From Gammaproteobacteria bacterium (GTDB taxonomy: Bacteria; Pseudomonadota; Gammaproteobacteria; Pseudomonadales; Azotimanducaceae): a DNA stretch of 64,000 nt. Location: positions 186,001 to 250,000 of the forward strand of contig JAUIAV010000002.1 in NCBI GenBank assembly GCA_030425195.1, in the 5' to 3' direction. Position numbers and translations under genes: made by a program. Under the pieces are notes generated by a model. That model was not told the origin of the DNA, searched no databases, and saw only the letters and a list, made by a program, of their open reading frames with translations. Below, piece after piece: positions 44,262-53,600 of this stretch. Numbering within the stretch: the stretch's first letter is position 1; each line of letters opens with the position of its first letter.

Positions 44262-44681
44262 TCAGCCTCCCTCCACCACGCGGAAGAAGGGGATGTGCGT
44301 ATCCTCGTCCGCCGCTTCGAATTCCACTTTCACCTTCGCCCCGATCCGGATTTCCTCCGGCCTGGCGGGATCCACGCCCCGCAGCACGGTCATCATCCGA
44401 TCCCCCTCGTTCAGATCGATGAACGCGGTGACATAGGGCACCTCTTCCGCCCAGCCGCCGAACGCCCGGTGCTGCACGGCGTAGGTGTGGATGCGGCCTT
44501 CACCGCTGGCTTCGATCCATTCGAGTTCCATGGAGTGGCAGAACGGGCAGATGAGCCTCGGGTACCAGTGGACGCGGTTGCAGTTCGTGCATCGCGGCAG
44601 CATCAGTCTGCCTTCCTTCGCACCTTCCCAGAACGGTGCCGTGTGCTGAGCCTTCGGCGGTATGGGTTTGTTGTAGGCCAC
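44262..44681 (-). CDS. DUF35 zinc-ribbon/OB-fold protein
   Basis: A 139-residue protein. A rubredoxin-like zinc ribbon has CxxC pairs in PRCTNCN and LICPFCH, followed by an OB-fold domain with GEGRIHTYAV and PYVTAFIDL. The GTG start at 44681 is supported by GGGGAAAGAG upstream; the first in-frame ATG is 13 codons earlier at 44720 and has no such site. DUF35 proteins deliver or shape acyl-CoA binding for an adjacent thiolase-fold protein, and it ends one base before that gene starts. The pair is likely an obligate heteromer. Confidence 0.88.
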   Translation of the reverse strand: MAYNKPIPPKAQHTAPFWEGAKEGRLMLPRCTNCNRVHWYPRLICPFCHSMELEWIEASGEGRIHTYAVQHRAFGGWAEEVPYVTAFIDLNEGDRMMTVLRGVDPARPEEIRIGAKVKVEFEAADEDTHIPFFRVVEGG

Positions 44682-44786
44682 GGTTTTCTCTTTCCCCGGA
44701 TCGATAGAGCCGGAAACCATAGCAGGTTATGGGCCGCCGCGGCATCTGCTAGGGTACGGTCGAATACACAGCCGAAGGGGGAGAAC

Positions 44787-46250
44787 ATGAGAAGGCGGGT
44801 ATTCATGCAGTCGGCCGGTGCCGGAGCGGTACTGGCTGCCACGGCCCGTCCGGGCCAGGTCTTTGCAGGTCAGAGCGGGGAGCCCATGTACGCAGCGAAC
44901 ATCTATCTGGAAGGCAACTATGCGCCGGTAGCCGAGGAGCTCACGGCCACCGATCTCGAGATCATCGGTGAGCTGCCGAAGGAGCTGAACGGCCGCTATC
45001 TGCGCAACGGGGCAAACCCGATGGGCGAGGTGGATCTCGCACGCCATCACTGGTTTACGGGTGCAGGCATGGTTCACGGAGTGCGGCTTCAGGAAGGTCG
45101 GGCGCTCTGGTACCGGAACCGGTACGTCCGTTCAGCGGAGATCGTCGAAGCGCTGGGCGAAGATCCGGCCGGACGGCAGTTTGCCGGTTCCGCGAATACG
45201 CACGTGATCGGCGCTGCCGGACGCACCTTTGCCATCGTCGAAGCCGGATCGCCGCCGGTGGAGCTTTCCTATGAGCTCGATACCATCGGAGCCAACAACT
45301 TCTTCGGCACGCTGACCGACATGGCATTCACCGCGCACCCGAAGGTCGACCCGCAGACCGGTGATCTGCATGCCATGGCCTACAGCTGGCCGGGTTTCCT
45401 CGACCACGTTCAGTACGTGGTGGTGGGCCGGGACGGCCGGGTGAAGAAAACGGTGAACGTGCCGGTACCGGGCATGGTGATGATGCACGACATGAGTCTC
45501 ACCGGCCGCTATGCGGTGATCTACGACCTCCCCGTGACCATATCGGGAGAGATGATCAACCGGGGCATGAGTTTCCCCTTTGCCTGGAATCCGGACTACC
45601 AGGCCCGGGTGGGTCTGCTGCCCAGGGACGGTGATGCGGAAGACATCATCTGGGCGGAGGTGAATGCCTGCTACGTCTTCCATCCGATGAACGCCTACGA
45701 TGATGCCGACGGCAATGTGGTGCTCGACGTCTGCCGGTACGAGTCCATGATGGCGGCGGATCACAATGGTCCGTTCCGGGACAGCCTGCCGACGCTCGAC
45801 CGCTGGACGGTGAATCCGTCGACCGGAAAGGTGAGCGAAGAACGGGTGGACGACAGCTTCCAGGAATTCCCCCGCTGCCACCCGGCGCTGAACAGCAGAC
45901 CTTATCGCTATGGCTATGCAGTCGGCGTAGCGCCTGGAGAAGGCGGTCCCGGTTTTCCGGCCATCTACAAGCACGATCTCAGAACCGGTACGCGCAGCCA
46001 GTTCGACCTGGCGCCGGGTCGGCACAGCGGCGAACCTTATTTCATCCCCCGGGAAGGCGCGCGTGAGGAAGACGACGGCTATCTGATGTCGTTCGTGTAC
46101 GACGGCGGGCGGAACGCCAGCGAGCTCATGGTGCTCGATGCCCGGGATCTGACACAGCCGCCTCTGGCCAGGGTGGTGCTGCCGGCCAGAGTACCCTACG
46201 GATTTCATGGCAGCTGGGTGCCGGACGGCTGGGATGGTCCGGCGGTGTAG
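44787..46250 (+). CDS. Carotenoid cleavage dioxygenase-like protein, exported
   Basis: A 487-residue non-haem iron oxygenase. The four iron-binding histidines are H184 (FTAHPKVDP), H234 (VMMHDMS), H299 (YVFHPMN) and H474 (GFHGSW). RYLRNGANPMG and DHVQYVVV are in the expected positions. The N-terminus MRRRVFMQSAGAG is a plausible Tat/secretory signal (RRxFMQ variant), so it may act in the periplasm. The frame is open back to 44208, but ATG 44787 has AAGGGGGAG 7 bases before it. It would cleave a carotenoid, retinoid or stilbene; the substrate is not determinable. Divergent from the DUF35 gene. Confidence 0.9.
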   Translation: MRRRVFMQSAGAGAVLAATARPGQVFAGQSGEPMYAANIYLEGNYAPVAEELTATDLEIIGELPKELNGRYLRNGANPMGEVDLARHHWFTGAGMVHGVRLQEGRALWYRNRYVRSAEIVEALGEDPAGRQFAGSANTHVIGAAGRTFAIVEAGSPPVELSYELDTIGANNFFGTLTDMAFTAHPKVDPQTGDLHAMAYSWPGFLDHVQYVVVGRDGRVKKTVNVPVPGMVMMHDMSLTGRYAVIYDLPVTISGEMINRGMSFPFAWNPDYQARVGLLPRDGDAEDIIWAEVNACYVFHPMNAYDDADGNVVLDVCRYESMMAADHNGPFRDSLPTLDRWTVNPSTGKVSEERVDDSFQEFPRCHPALNSRPYRYGYAVGVAPGEGGPGFPAIYKHDLRTGTRSQFDLAPGRHSGEPYFIPREGAREEDDGYLMSFVYDGGRNASELMVLDARDLTQPPLARVVLPARVPYGFHGSWVPDGWDGPAV

Positions 46251-46300
46251 GCGGTCAGCTTCAGCGGCGCTCGAGCCGTCCCGGCTTGATGGTGGGACAG

Positions 46301-47509
46301 TCAACGTTCCCCGAAAGATTCACTGATCGTCTTCCGGAGCGGCTTCAGCAGAACGTCCATCAGGGACCGCTGTCCCGTCCGGATGTCCACCTGTGCGGTC
46401 ATACCCGGCACGATCCTGAGTATCTGCCCGGTCGTCGTCTGAACCGGTGAGTCGATCGGCCGCACGTGCACACGGTAGTACACCGCCGTCCCTTGCTCGG
46501 AAGTCTCCTTGAGCGTGTCCGCACTGACGTACGTGACCTCGCCGGGAGCCGCTCCGAAGATGGTGTAGTCGAATGGATCAAATCTGATGTTCACGGGCAG
46601 GCCCGGCTCGACCCGGGCGATGTCCGCCGGGCTGACGCGCGATTCGATCAGCAGCTCGTCATCGACGGGAACGATCTGCATGAGCTCCTCGCCGGGTCCG
46701 AGCACGCCGCCGACCGTGGTGACCCGGATATTCTTCACGATGCCCGGCACCAGCGCGACGAACACGCTGTTCGCCTGCTCTTCCTGCCGCCGGATCAGCA
46801 GCTGTTCGTTCTGCGCGATCTCGTTCTCTGCCTCGGTCAGCTCGAGCCGCGCCTCCTCGAGGAACTGGTTGCGCCGGTTGACGAGCCGGGCGTCGGCTTC
46901 GTTCAGGCTCCGTTCCGCACGCAGCAGCTCCGCACCGCTGGCATCGCCGTCCTCGTACAGATCCCGGACCAGGGCGAGCTCCCGGGTCGCCAGATCGACG
47001 GCAACCTGCAGGGTGCGCAGTTCTTCTGCGAGCCCCGTGCGGCGCTGTTCAAACAGCGCCTGTTCGACCCGGGTGATCTCCGGCGCTGACTCGGCCAGAC
47101 CCTCCGGAAACTCGAGGGAGTTCCGACCGACGACTTCCGCGCGAAGGCGGGCCACTTTTGCCTCGAGCGCGTACAGCCTCGCGTTGATTTCCGCCACAGT
47201 GGAGGCGAACCGGGTCTGATCCAGCTGCGCCAGTACCTGCCCGGGCTGCACCCTGTCGCCTTCGCGAACCCGCAGCTCGTTGAGGATGCCGCCGTCCACA
47301 GACTGGATGACCTGCACCCGGCTGTCGGTGATGACCTCGCCGCTGGCCCGGGCCACCTCGTCGATCTGAAACACATTGGCCCAGACGATGAACGCCAGCA
47401 TGCCGCCGGCGACGATCGCGAGCAGCGTCCGGTAGCGTCCCCGGTGCGCCTGCTGAAGACGCTCAGTCCATCGGTCCGTCTGTGTCATGGGCAGGGAGTC
47501 AGACCACAT
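46301..47509 (-). CDS. HlyD-family membrane fusion protein of a type I secretion system
   Basis: A 402-residue adaptor. One membrane helix is near residue 28 (LLAIVAGGMLAFIVWANVF). A barrel/lipoyl region (DGGILNELRVREGDRV) precedes a long coiled-coil hairpin (about 110-245), then the second lipoyl half and a beta-barrel (SPADIARVEPGLPVNIRFDP). This is the standard HlyD/LapC architecture linking the inner-membrane ABC protein with TolC. I chose ATG 47509, with GGGAGGG before it, which overlaps the ABC gene by 11 bp; ATG 47488 is an alternative. Last gene of the adhesin/secretion operon. Confidence 0.92.
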   Translation of the reverse strand: MWSDSLPMTQTDRWTERLQQAHRGRYRTLLAIVAGGMLAFIVWANVFQIDEVARASGEVITDSRVQVIQSVDGGILNELRVREGDRVQPGQVLAQLDQTRFASTVAEINARLYALEAKVARLRAEVVGRNSLEFPEGLAESAPEITRVEQALFEQRRTGLAEELRTLQVAVDLATRELALVRDLYEDGDASGAELLRAERSLNEADARLVNRRNQFLEEARLELTEAENEIAQNEQLLIRRQEEQANSVFVALVPGIVKNIRVTTVGGVLGPGEELMQIVPVDDELLIESRVSPADIARVEPGLPVNIRFDPFDYTIFGAAPGEVTYVSADTLKETSEQGTAVYYRVHVRPIDSPVQTTTGQILRIVPGMTAQVDIRTGQRSLMDVLLKPLRKTISESFGER

Positions 47510-49655
47510 CTGCGCGCCCTCCCTGGCTGCTGCGGGGGTTCCCGGGACCCCGAACGAGCTGGGGTATGAGCTCTTCGGGGCTGCCATCGCGCACCACACG
47601 ACCCTGCTGCATGACGAGTACACGACTGATCAGCGCGCTGGCAGGCAGAGGCCTGTGCGTGCTGACCACGAGGATGTCTTCCGGCCTGAGTTCCGACTCC
47701 AGCGTGCGCCAGACCCTCTGTTCCGCGTCTCTGTCCAGAGAGGCGGTCGGCTCATCGAGCAGCCAGATGCGCGGTCCGTTGATGATGACTCTGGCCAGCG
47801 CCACCAGCTGCCGCTGCCCGCCGGAAAGTCCTTCGCCGCCTTCGCTGATGGTTAGATCCATCCCAAGCGGATCTGAAGCGGCGATGGCGTCGATGCCGAG
47901 TTCCCGGCTGATTGCGAGAATCCGATCGTCTCCGGCCGTTCCCGTCAGGGACAGGTTGCTTCGCAGGGTGCCCCGGAAGAGCTGCACGGACTGCGGCAGA
48001 TAGCCGATCTGGGTGCCGACCACCATGGGGTCCGTCTCCCACAGGTCCGCATCTCCCAGACGCACGCGGCCTTCGCCGGGCCGATAGAGGCCCGCCATGA
48101 CCTTCAGCAGCGTGGACTTGCCTGCGCCGACCGGCCCCACCAGCAGCACCCGGTCACCGGCGGTGAGCGTGAGCGTTTCGATGTCCAGCTGACGGACAGG
48201 GGAGTCCGGGTAGCCGAAGCGGATGCTTTCCAGCTGCACCGTCTGTGCCGGGCGGGTCGGCACCAGGAGCTGCTGTTCCGGCCGCCGTTCGGGCGCGATG
48301 GCCAGCACCTGGTGCACCATCTCCAGTCCCTGTCTGACCCGCTGCCACTGCACCAGGTACTGAACGCTCTGGGCCACCGGTGCAATGATGCGGCCGCCGA
48401 GGATGCTGCAGGCGATCAGACCGCCCATGGTGAGAAGCCCGGCCTCTATCTGCCAGACGCCCACGACCACCGCGCCCACGTACGCCATGGTGGAGAAGCT
48501 GCTGGTGGTGATGGTGGACAGGCTGCTGATAGCCCGCTGCTGGATGCCGTACCGGTTGATGCTGGTCGTGAGATCCTGCCACTCGCGGGCAAAGCGCCAG
48601 CCCGCGTTGCTGGCGCGGATGGACTCGGCACCCCGGATGGTGTCCACCAGCACGCCCTGGCGTTCGTTGGCACGGGACAGCTGCTCGTGCAGCAGCGTCC
48701 TGAGTCGCCACTGACAGACGAGCCCCAGGACCAGGGCGGCCGGCAGCAGCAGGACGTACACCCAGGCCACGGCGCCGCCGATGACGGCGATGAAGACCAG
48801 AAACATGAGCGCGAACGGCAGATCGACCAGGGCAAAGACCACGGAGGCGCTGAAGAACTGGCGTATCAGATCCAGGCTTCCGACCTGGGCAGCCAGCGTC
48901 CCCAGGCTGCGGGGCTGGGTGTCGAGCTGCACGTGCAGCAGGTGCTCGAACACCTTCTCCGACAGACGCTGATCCACGGCGCAGGCGAGGCTGTCGAGGA
49001 TGCGTGCCCGAACGGATTTGAGCATCCAGTCCAGCAGCACGACGATGGCCATGGCCGCTACCAGCGTGGTCAGGGTCGCGTACGCCATGGTGGGCACGAC
49101 CCGGTCGTACACCTGCATGGCGAACAGCGAGGTGGAGACGCCGATCAGATTGACCAGGCAGGTGGCAATGATGATCTGCCAGAGCCAGCCCCGTTCTGCA
49201 AAAAGCTCGCTCCAGACCAGGCGGGACGCCAGGTTGCCGGTTGCCCCGGCGCTGCCGGTGGTTCCGCGTGGAGGTCGGATCCAGAGCACGTCGGCGCCAT
49301 CCAGGTCCGACACCGGGATCGTCTCCGGCTCACCGTCGATTCCGGAGAGCCGGACGAGGCGGGCATCGGTTGCCTCTGCCAGCAGCCAGGCCCCGTCCCG
49401 CTGGATGAGCGCGGGTAGTCTGGCCGGATCGAAACGCTGCCATGGCAGCAGGGTCAGCGCCAGCTCCCGGACCTCGGCGGCGACCAGCACGGTCCTCAGC
49501 CAGGGAACGATGTCCTGCGGTTCCGTGCCGCAGACCGTCCCATGGTGGGCGCGGGCCAGCTGATCGGGATTGCAGGACACGCCGAGAGCCGCCAGCAGGC
49601 GCCTGATCAGGTGAGGATCCGGAGGCCCCCGGCCCTGCGTAGGTGTTTCGGTCAT
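47499..49655 (-). CDS. Type I secretion ABC transporter (LapB/HlyB-like, degenerate C39 domain)
   Basis: A 718-residue exporter. Residues about 15-135 form a C39-like domain without the catalytic cysteine motif, as in transporters of large RTX or LapA-type adhesins. About 155-430 is the six-helix membrane domain. The ATPase has Walker A VGPVGAGKST, signature LSGGQRQ and Walker B IWLLDEP. The start is ATG 49655, 4 bases after the TolC stop; a longer frame back to 49823 lies in the tolC gene. It would export the adhesin in one step with HlyD and TolC. Confidence 0.92.
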   Translation of the reverse strand: MTETPTQGRGPPDPHLIRRLLAALGVSCNPDQLARAHHGTVCGTEPQDIVPWLRTVLVAAEVRELALTLLPWQRFDPARLPALIQRDGAWLLAEATDARLVRLSGIDGEPETIPVSDLDGADVLWIRPPRGTTGSAGATGNLASRLVWSELFAERGWLWQIIIATCLVNLIGVSTSLFAMQVYDRVVPTMAYATLTTLVAAMAIVVLLDWMLKSVRARILDSLACAVDQRLSEKVFEHLLHVQLDTQPRSLGTLAAQVGSLDLIRQFFSASVVFALVDLPFALMFLVFIAVIGGAVAWVYVLLLPAALVLGLVCQWRLRTLLHEQLSRANERQGVLVDTIRGAESIRASNAGWRFAREWQDLTTSINRYGIQQRAISSLSTITTSSFSTMAYVGAVVVGVWQIEAGLLTMGGLIACSILGGRIIAPVAQSVQYLVQWQRVRQGLEMVHQVLAIAPERRPEQQLLVPTRPAQTVQLESIRFGYPDSPVRQLDIETLTLTAGDRVLLVGPVGAGKSTLLKVMAGLYRPGEGRVRLGDADLWETDPMVVGTQIGYLPQSVQLFRGTLRSNLSLTGTAGDDRILAISRELGIDAIAASDPLGMDLTISEGGEGLSGGQRQLVALARVIINGPRIWLLDEPTASLDRDAEQRVWRTLESELRPEDILVVSTHRPLPASALISRVLVMQQGRVVRDGSPEELIPQLVRGPGNPRSSQGGRADVV

Positions 49656-49659
49656 CGGG

Positions 49660-50922
49660 CTACTCTTCGAGCGGGACCAGTCCGTCCAGACCGCCGATGC
49701 GGGCCTGGAGACGCAGTGAGTAGATGACCCAGTCGCTCCTGGCCTGCACGAGCTGGCGTCTCTGCTCGAAGTACTCCCGCTGAATGTTGAGGAGGTCCAG
49801 CCAGCTCTTGGTGCCGCTTTCATACTGACGCTGGTAGGAGGCCAGCAGCGACTCGAGATCCAGCAGAGACTGGGTCTGCAGCTCGATCAGCTCGGTCTGA
49901 AGACGGCGGTTTCTCTGCAGCTGATCCAGGTCTTCCTGCAGCCGGATTCTCTCGGCGGCCAGATCCTGAGAAGCCGCCATCCGTTCGGCGGCGGCCTCCC
50001 CGCGGCGGCCACGGGCAGCGAAACCCATACCATCCAGGGTGGCCTCGAAGACGATGCCCACGTGATTGGTGTCCTGCAGCCCCGGCTGGTCGTGGTAGCG
50101 GTCGGCCTGCAGGTAGATGGTCGGTAGCGAGTCGGTTCTGGCTTCCTTCACCTGGGCTTCCGCTTCGGCGAGCATCTGCTTCTTGAGCCGGATGTCCGCG
50201 TTGTGCTCCATCGCCCGGGTCAGGAAATCCGTGTCCTCGCCCAGCGCCAGCAGCCCCATCGGCACAGGTTCTTCCGCGCTGATGCTTACCTGGGTGAGCG
50301 CGCCGAGCGCCATGTTGGCGCCCTGCCATTCGCTGATGGCCCGTCCGAGCTGGGCCCGCGCCTGGGAGAGGCGCGCTGCGGCCAGCCGGGCGTCGGCACT
50401 GGAGGCCAGCTGGCCTTCCACCCGTCGTTCGATCTGCGCAAGAAGCTCGCCATGCTCCGCCACGTTCTGCCTGGCAACGTCAATCTGATCGCTCGAACCG
50501 CGGACAAAGGCGTAGGCAGCGGCCGTGTCTTCGAGCAGCTGGCGCCGGACCCGCAGAAGGTCCGCCGCTTCCGTATCCATCTCGGCGTCGGCGACCGCAA
50601 TCCGGCTGCTGATACGACCGAAGGCATAGATCGGCTGCCGCACGCTGAACACCGCAGGGCTGTAGCTGTCACCCGTTACCGAGGAGTAGCCGCCGTCGGA
50701 TTGGGCCTGGGCGGACAGGGTGGGATACCGCTGGCTTCGGGCACGATCGGCCGCAAAACGACGCGCTTCAACCATGGCCGTCTGGCCGACGACGGCCGGA
50801 TGGTGAGCAAGTGCGGCCTGGAGCGCATCGCTCAATCGGTCGGCGAAGCTCGTGCCGGCGGCACCCAGACTGCAGGCCAGCAGCGAAGCTGTGATGATGG
50901 TTTTGAGTCGGCGTCGTGTCAT
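49660..50922 (-). CDS. TolC-family outer-membrane efflux/secretion protein
   Basis: A 420-residue outer-membrane channel protein. The signal peptide is residues 1-26 (cleavage after SFA). The rest has the duplicated helical pattern of TolC (repeats of LxxxAxxxNP-like segments; RLSDALQAALAHHPAV at the start). Shorter than E. coli TolC and close to type I secretion LapE/TolC relatives. The start ATG 50922 has GAGGAGG ahead and overlaps the sulfotransferase stop by 4 bp (ATGA). A frame running upstream to 51318 lies in the wrong frame of that gene. Confidence 0.9.
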   Translation of the reverse strand: MTRRRLKTIITASLLACSLGAAGTSFADRLSDALQAALAHHPAVVGQTAMVEARRFAADRARSQRYPTLSAQAQSDGGYSSVTGDSYSPAVFSVRQPIYAFGRISSRIAVADAEMDTEAADLLRVRRQLLEDTAAAYAFVRGSSDQIDVARQNVAEHGELLAQIERRVEGQLASSADARLAAARLSQARAQLGRAISEWQGANMALGALTQVSISAEEPVPMGLLALGEDTDFLTRAMEHNADIRLKKQMLAEAEAQVKEARTDSLPTIYLQADRYHDQPGLQDTNHVGIVFEATLDGMGFAARGRRGEAAAERMAASQDLAAERIRLQEDLDQLQRNRRLQTELIELQTQSLLDLESLLASYQRQYESGTKSWLDLLNIQREYFEQRRQLVQARSDWVIYSLRLQARIGGLDGLVPLEE

Positions 50923-53597
50923 GCGTCCTCCTCGGAGAGATAGAGGTAGTCGAGCGGCGGATTCTGCGAGTTCCGATTCCTGGCGGCCGGGGCGCCATCC
51001 GGGAGCTTGTCGAACAGGGCGGCGGCCGCCTGCTCGTCGCCGGTCAGGCGATGAGCTTTCGCCAGATCGTCCCGCCAGAGCCGGTTCCAGGGGCAGCTTT
51101 CCAGGGCCCGGGTCAGCATCGCTATGCCTTCCGCGAATTGCCCCTTGTTGAGACAGACGATGCCCAGCATGTAACGCGCCGCGGCGTGCTCCGGCAGATG
51201 ATGCAGGAGCTGCCGGAACCTGAGCTCGGCGGCGTCGAGATCGCCGGACTGGTAGAGATCGACACCGGTGTTCAGCCAGCCGGGCACGGGCAGAGTGACC
51301 ATCTCGATCGGCTGCCACTCGATCTTCCGATTGGTCGCATCGATGAGCGGTCCGAGGTGGCGCTCATAGTGACGCCATCGACCTCTGGAGCTCTGATACA
51401 GCGGCTGGCGGACCTGCCAGACACTCGCGGTCTTCACCGGCCGGTCCAGGGTGTGAAATGCCAGCACCTCAGGTTCCCAGTCCACGCCGATGTGGTTCAG
51501 CAGTTGCCGGGCAGCGGTCTGTGGATCTGCGAGCAGATCCTCGTAGTGAACTTCCAGAATGTCCGCCGGAAACAGCGCCTGCCAGTGATGCATCAGCAGG
51601 TTGTGATCGGCGAGCTGCTCGCCGATCCAGTCCAGATCGTAGGCGAATCCCATGCCGCCGTGCTTGCCTGCGTAGTCCGTGAAGTAGTTGGAAATGGCAA
51701 TGTCCCGCGGGTCGCGGCGGACGGAAATGATCCTGGCGTCCGGAAACAGGAGCTTGATCAGACCCACGTGCTCGAAGTTGTGCGGCAGCTTGTCTACGAT
51801 GTGGTCCGCTTCCGGCGCGTAGGTCCGCAGCTCTTCGAGCACATTTGCGGCGATGCCGTGCACAACGCCGGGGTCCAGGTCATCAACGCAGTCCGGATAA
51901 TGCCGGCCGGATCCGGTCCTTCGTTCCCAGCGCTCCAACCCGGCGATCACCCCCGGGATGGTGCCGAGTTCACCGGCGCCGTGGATGCGACTGTGACCTG
52001 CGACGATCTGCTCCACCAGCGTGGTCCCGGAGCGCGGCATGCCGACGATGAAAACGGGAACGGTCGTGCGCAGCCCGCTGCCTGCACGTTCACGAAAGAG
52101 TTCAGCCGGAAACGCGTGCCGGATCCGGGCGCATCGATGCCGGTGCGCTTCCGGCTCGTAGTTCAGGAAATGCCGGCTGATGGAGTTGGCCTCCCGGGCG
52201 AGGTCGAAGGCCTTCCGGTAATCTCCGTGCTTCTCCCAGGCAGTGGCGAGCTGGAACAGAAGGCCGGGTCGCACCGAGCCCTCCATGGCGGGGGTTCGGG
52301 CGATGTTTTCCATTCTGCTGAGTGCGTCCCGGTCATCCGGAATGCGACCCAGATTCAGCAGGTCCCCGTGGCCGAGCGAGGGATCGATCCGCCGGAGGCG
52401 CTCGAACAGCGCCTCCGATTCGTTGAAGCGGCCAAGGTGTGTGGCCAGCCGAGCCAGACCCTGAAGGGCCTGCACCTGATCAGACTGCTTTTCGATGATG
52501 CTTCTGTAGCGTGCTTCCGCGGTGTCGTATCTGCCTTCCTGGGCATCCAGGTCTGCGAGCAGGACGGCGTGCTGCGCGCGCCAGGCCTCCACGTCGTCCG
52601 GCCCGTTCGAGTCTCCCGGCGCTGACAGAGCCTCGTTCGCGCGATCAGCCGCTGTGCGTGCCAGCACCGGATTCACGGGGAGCAGCGCGGCTGAGAGCCT
52701 GAGCCAGAGTGGGACCACGGGCATGTCCCGGCGTTCTGCGGCGTCGATGGCGCGGCGGATGAGCCGGATACCCTGCCGGATCCTGCCCTGAAGGAATGAG
52801 AACTCGGCGGCCTGCCGATGCAGCTCAGGACTCGAGGGATAGTGCCGGAGAGCGCGTCGCAACGACTCCTCTGCGGCGTCGTGGCGATCACCTGCAGCGA
52901 GGTGCAGTGCCAGCGCGACGGCCAGACGACACCAGTCGTCTTCGGACAGCGTTTCCCGTTGCTGCGAGAGCCAGTCATCAGCCTGGTCGATCTCGCCTCG
53001 AGCCAGCCAGAGCGCCAGCTGCATCTCGCGGAGATGGTGATCATGATGACCCCGTTGCGCTTCCGGCCAGTCGAGGCGCTCCGAACTCCAGAATCGCTGC
53101 GCCTCGGCAAGACAGCTTGTCATATCCTCCAGGTGGTCATCTTCCAGGTGGAGCCTGAGCAGTTTCTGGTAGGCAGCCAGATGCGGCCGTCGGTCGATAC
53201 TCTGCCGGTAGAAATCGATGGCGTCTTCCCGCCTGCCCTGCTGCAGGGCGCACCACGCCAGCCGGGCCAGCAGAAGCGATTCGATCCCTGCTCCGACTTC
53301 CGCGCCTGCCAGGATGTCCAGGCGGGCACACTGCAGAATGCAGTCGGCGGCTTCGAGATCGCCGAGTGCGATGCGCACGGCCGCCAGATCGACACGGACA
53401 TCCAGGTCGAGTGCGCGCAGGTCGAGCGAGGCGAGGATGTCCCGGGCGTACCGCGCATGGCCGAGATGCGCTGCTGCCAGCGCTTCGAGCACCCGTTCAT
53501 CCGGCGTACCGGCACGGGTCTCACAGAGCAGGTCCCGTATGGCCGTGTAGTTGTGCTGCTCCGCGAGGCGACGAAGTGTGGCGGGGGAGGCCAGCAT
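50919..53597 (-). CDS. TPR-sulfotransferase in the adhesin secretion operon
   Basis: An 892-residue protein. TPR-like helical repeats cover about 40-470. A sulfotransferase domain (about 512-760) has the PAPS 5'-phosphosulfate loop GMPRSGTT (519-526) and the 3'-phosphate motif RRDPRDIAISNYF (627-639). A second TPR group is at about 800-870. No signal peptide or membrane helix is evident, so it should be cytoplasmic and act before export. It starts 3 bp after the adhesin stop and overlaps the tolC start by 4 bp. Bacterial TPR-sulfotransferases include tyrosine and peptide sulfotransferases; a protein substrate such as the adhesin is inferred, not shown. Confidence 0.88.
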   Translation of the reverse strand: MLASPATLRRLAEQHNYTAIRDLLCETRAGTPDERVLEALAAAHLGHARYARDILASLDLRALDLDVRVDLAAVRIALGDLEAADCILQCARLDILAGAEVGAGIESLLLARLAWCALQQGRREDAIDFYRQSIDRRPHLAAYQKLLRLHLEDDHLEDMTSCLAEAQRFWSSERLDWPEAQRGHHDHHLREMQLALWLARGEIDQADDWLSQQRETLSEDDWCRLAVALALHLAAGDRHDAAEESLRRALRHYPSSPELHRQAAEFSFLQGRIRQGIRLIRRAIDAAERRDMPVVPLWLRLSAALLPVNPVLARTAADRANEALSAPGDSNGPDDVEAWRAQHAVLLADLDAQEGRYDTAEARYRSIIEKQSDQVQALQGLARLATHLGRFNESEALFERLRRIDPSLGHGDLLNLGRIPDDRDALSRMENIARTPAMEGSVRPGLLFQLATAWEKHGDYRKAFDLAREANSISRHFLNYEPEAHRHRCARIRHAFPAELFRERAGSGLRTTVPVFIVGMPRSGTTLVEQIVAGHSRIHGAGELGTIPGVIAGLERWERRTGSGRHYPDCVDDLDPGVVHGIAANVLEELRTYAPEADHIVDKLPHNFEHVGLIKLLFPDARIISVRRDPRDIAISNYFTDYAGKHGGMGFAYDLDWIGEQLADHNLLMHHWQALFPADILEVHYEDLLADPQTAARQLLNHIGVDWEPEVLAFHTLDRPVKTASVWQVRQPLYQSSRGRWRHYERHLGPLIDATNRKIEWQPIEMVTLPVPGWLNTGVDLYQSGDLDAAELRFRQLLHHLPEHAAARYMLGIVCLNKGQFAEGIAMLTRALESCPWNRLWRDDLAKAHRLTGDEQAAAALFDKLPDGAPAARNRNSQNPPLDYLYLSEEDA

Positions 53598-53600
53598 GAA

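Noticed and set aside
50923-51318. N-terminal extension of TolC by 132 residues
   Set aside because: It lies in another frame of the sulfotransferase gene, is arginine-rich, and the ATG at 50922 has a good Shine-Dalgarno and a signal peptide.
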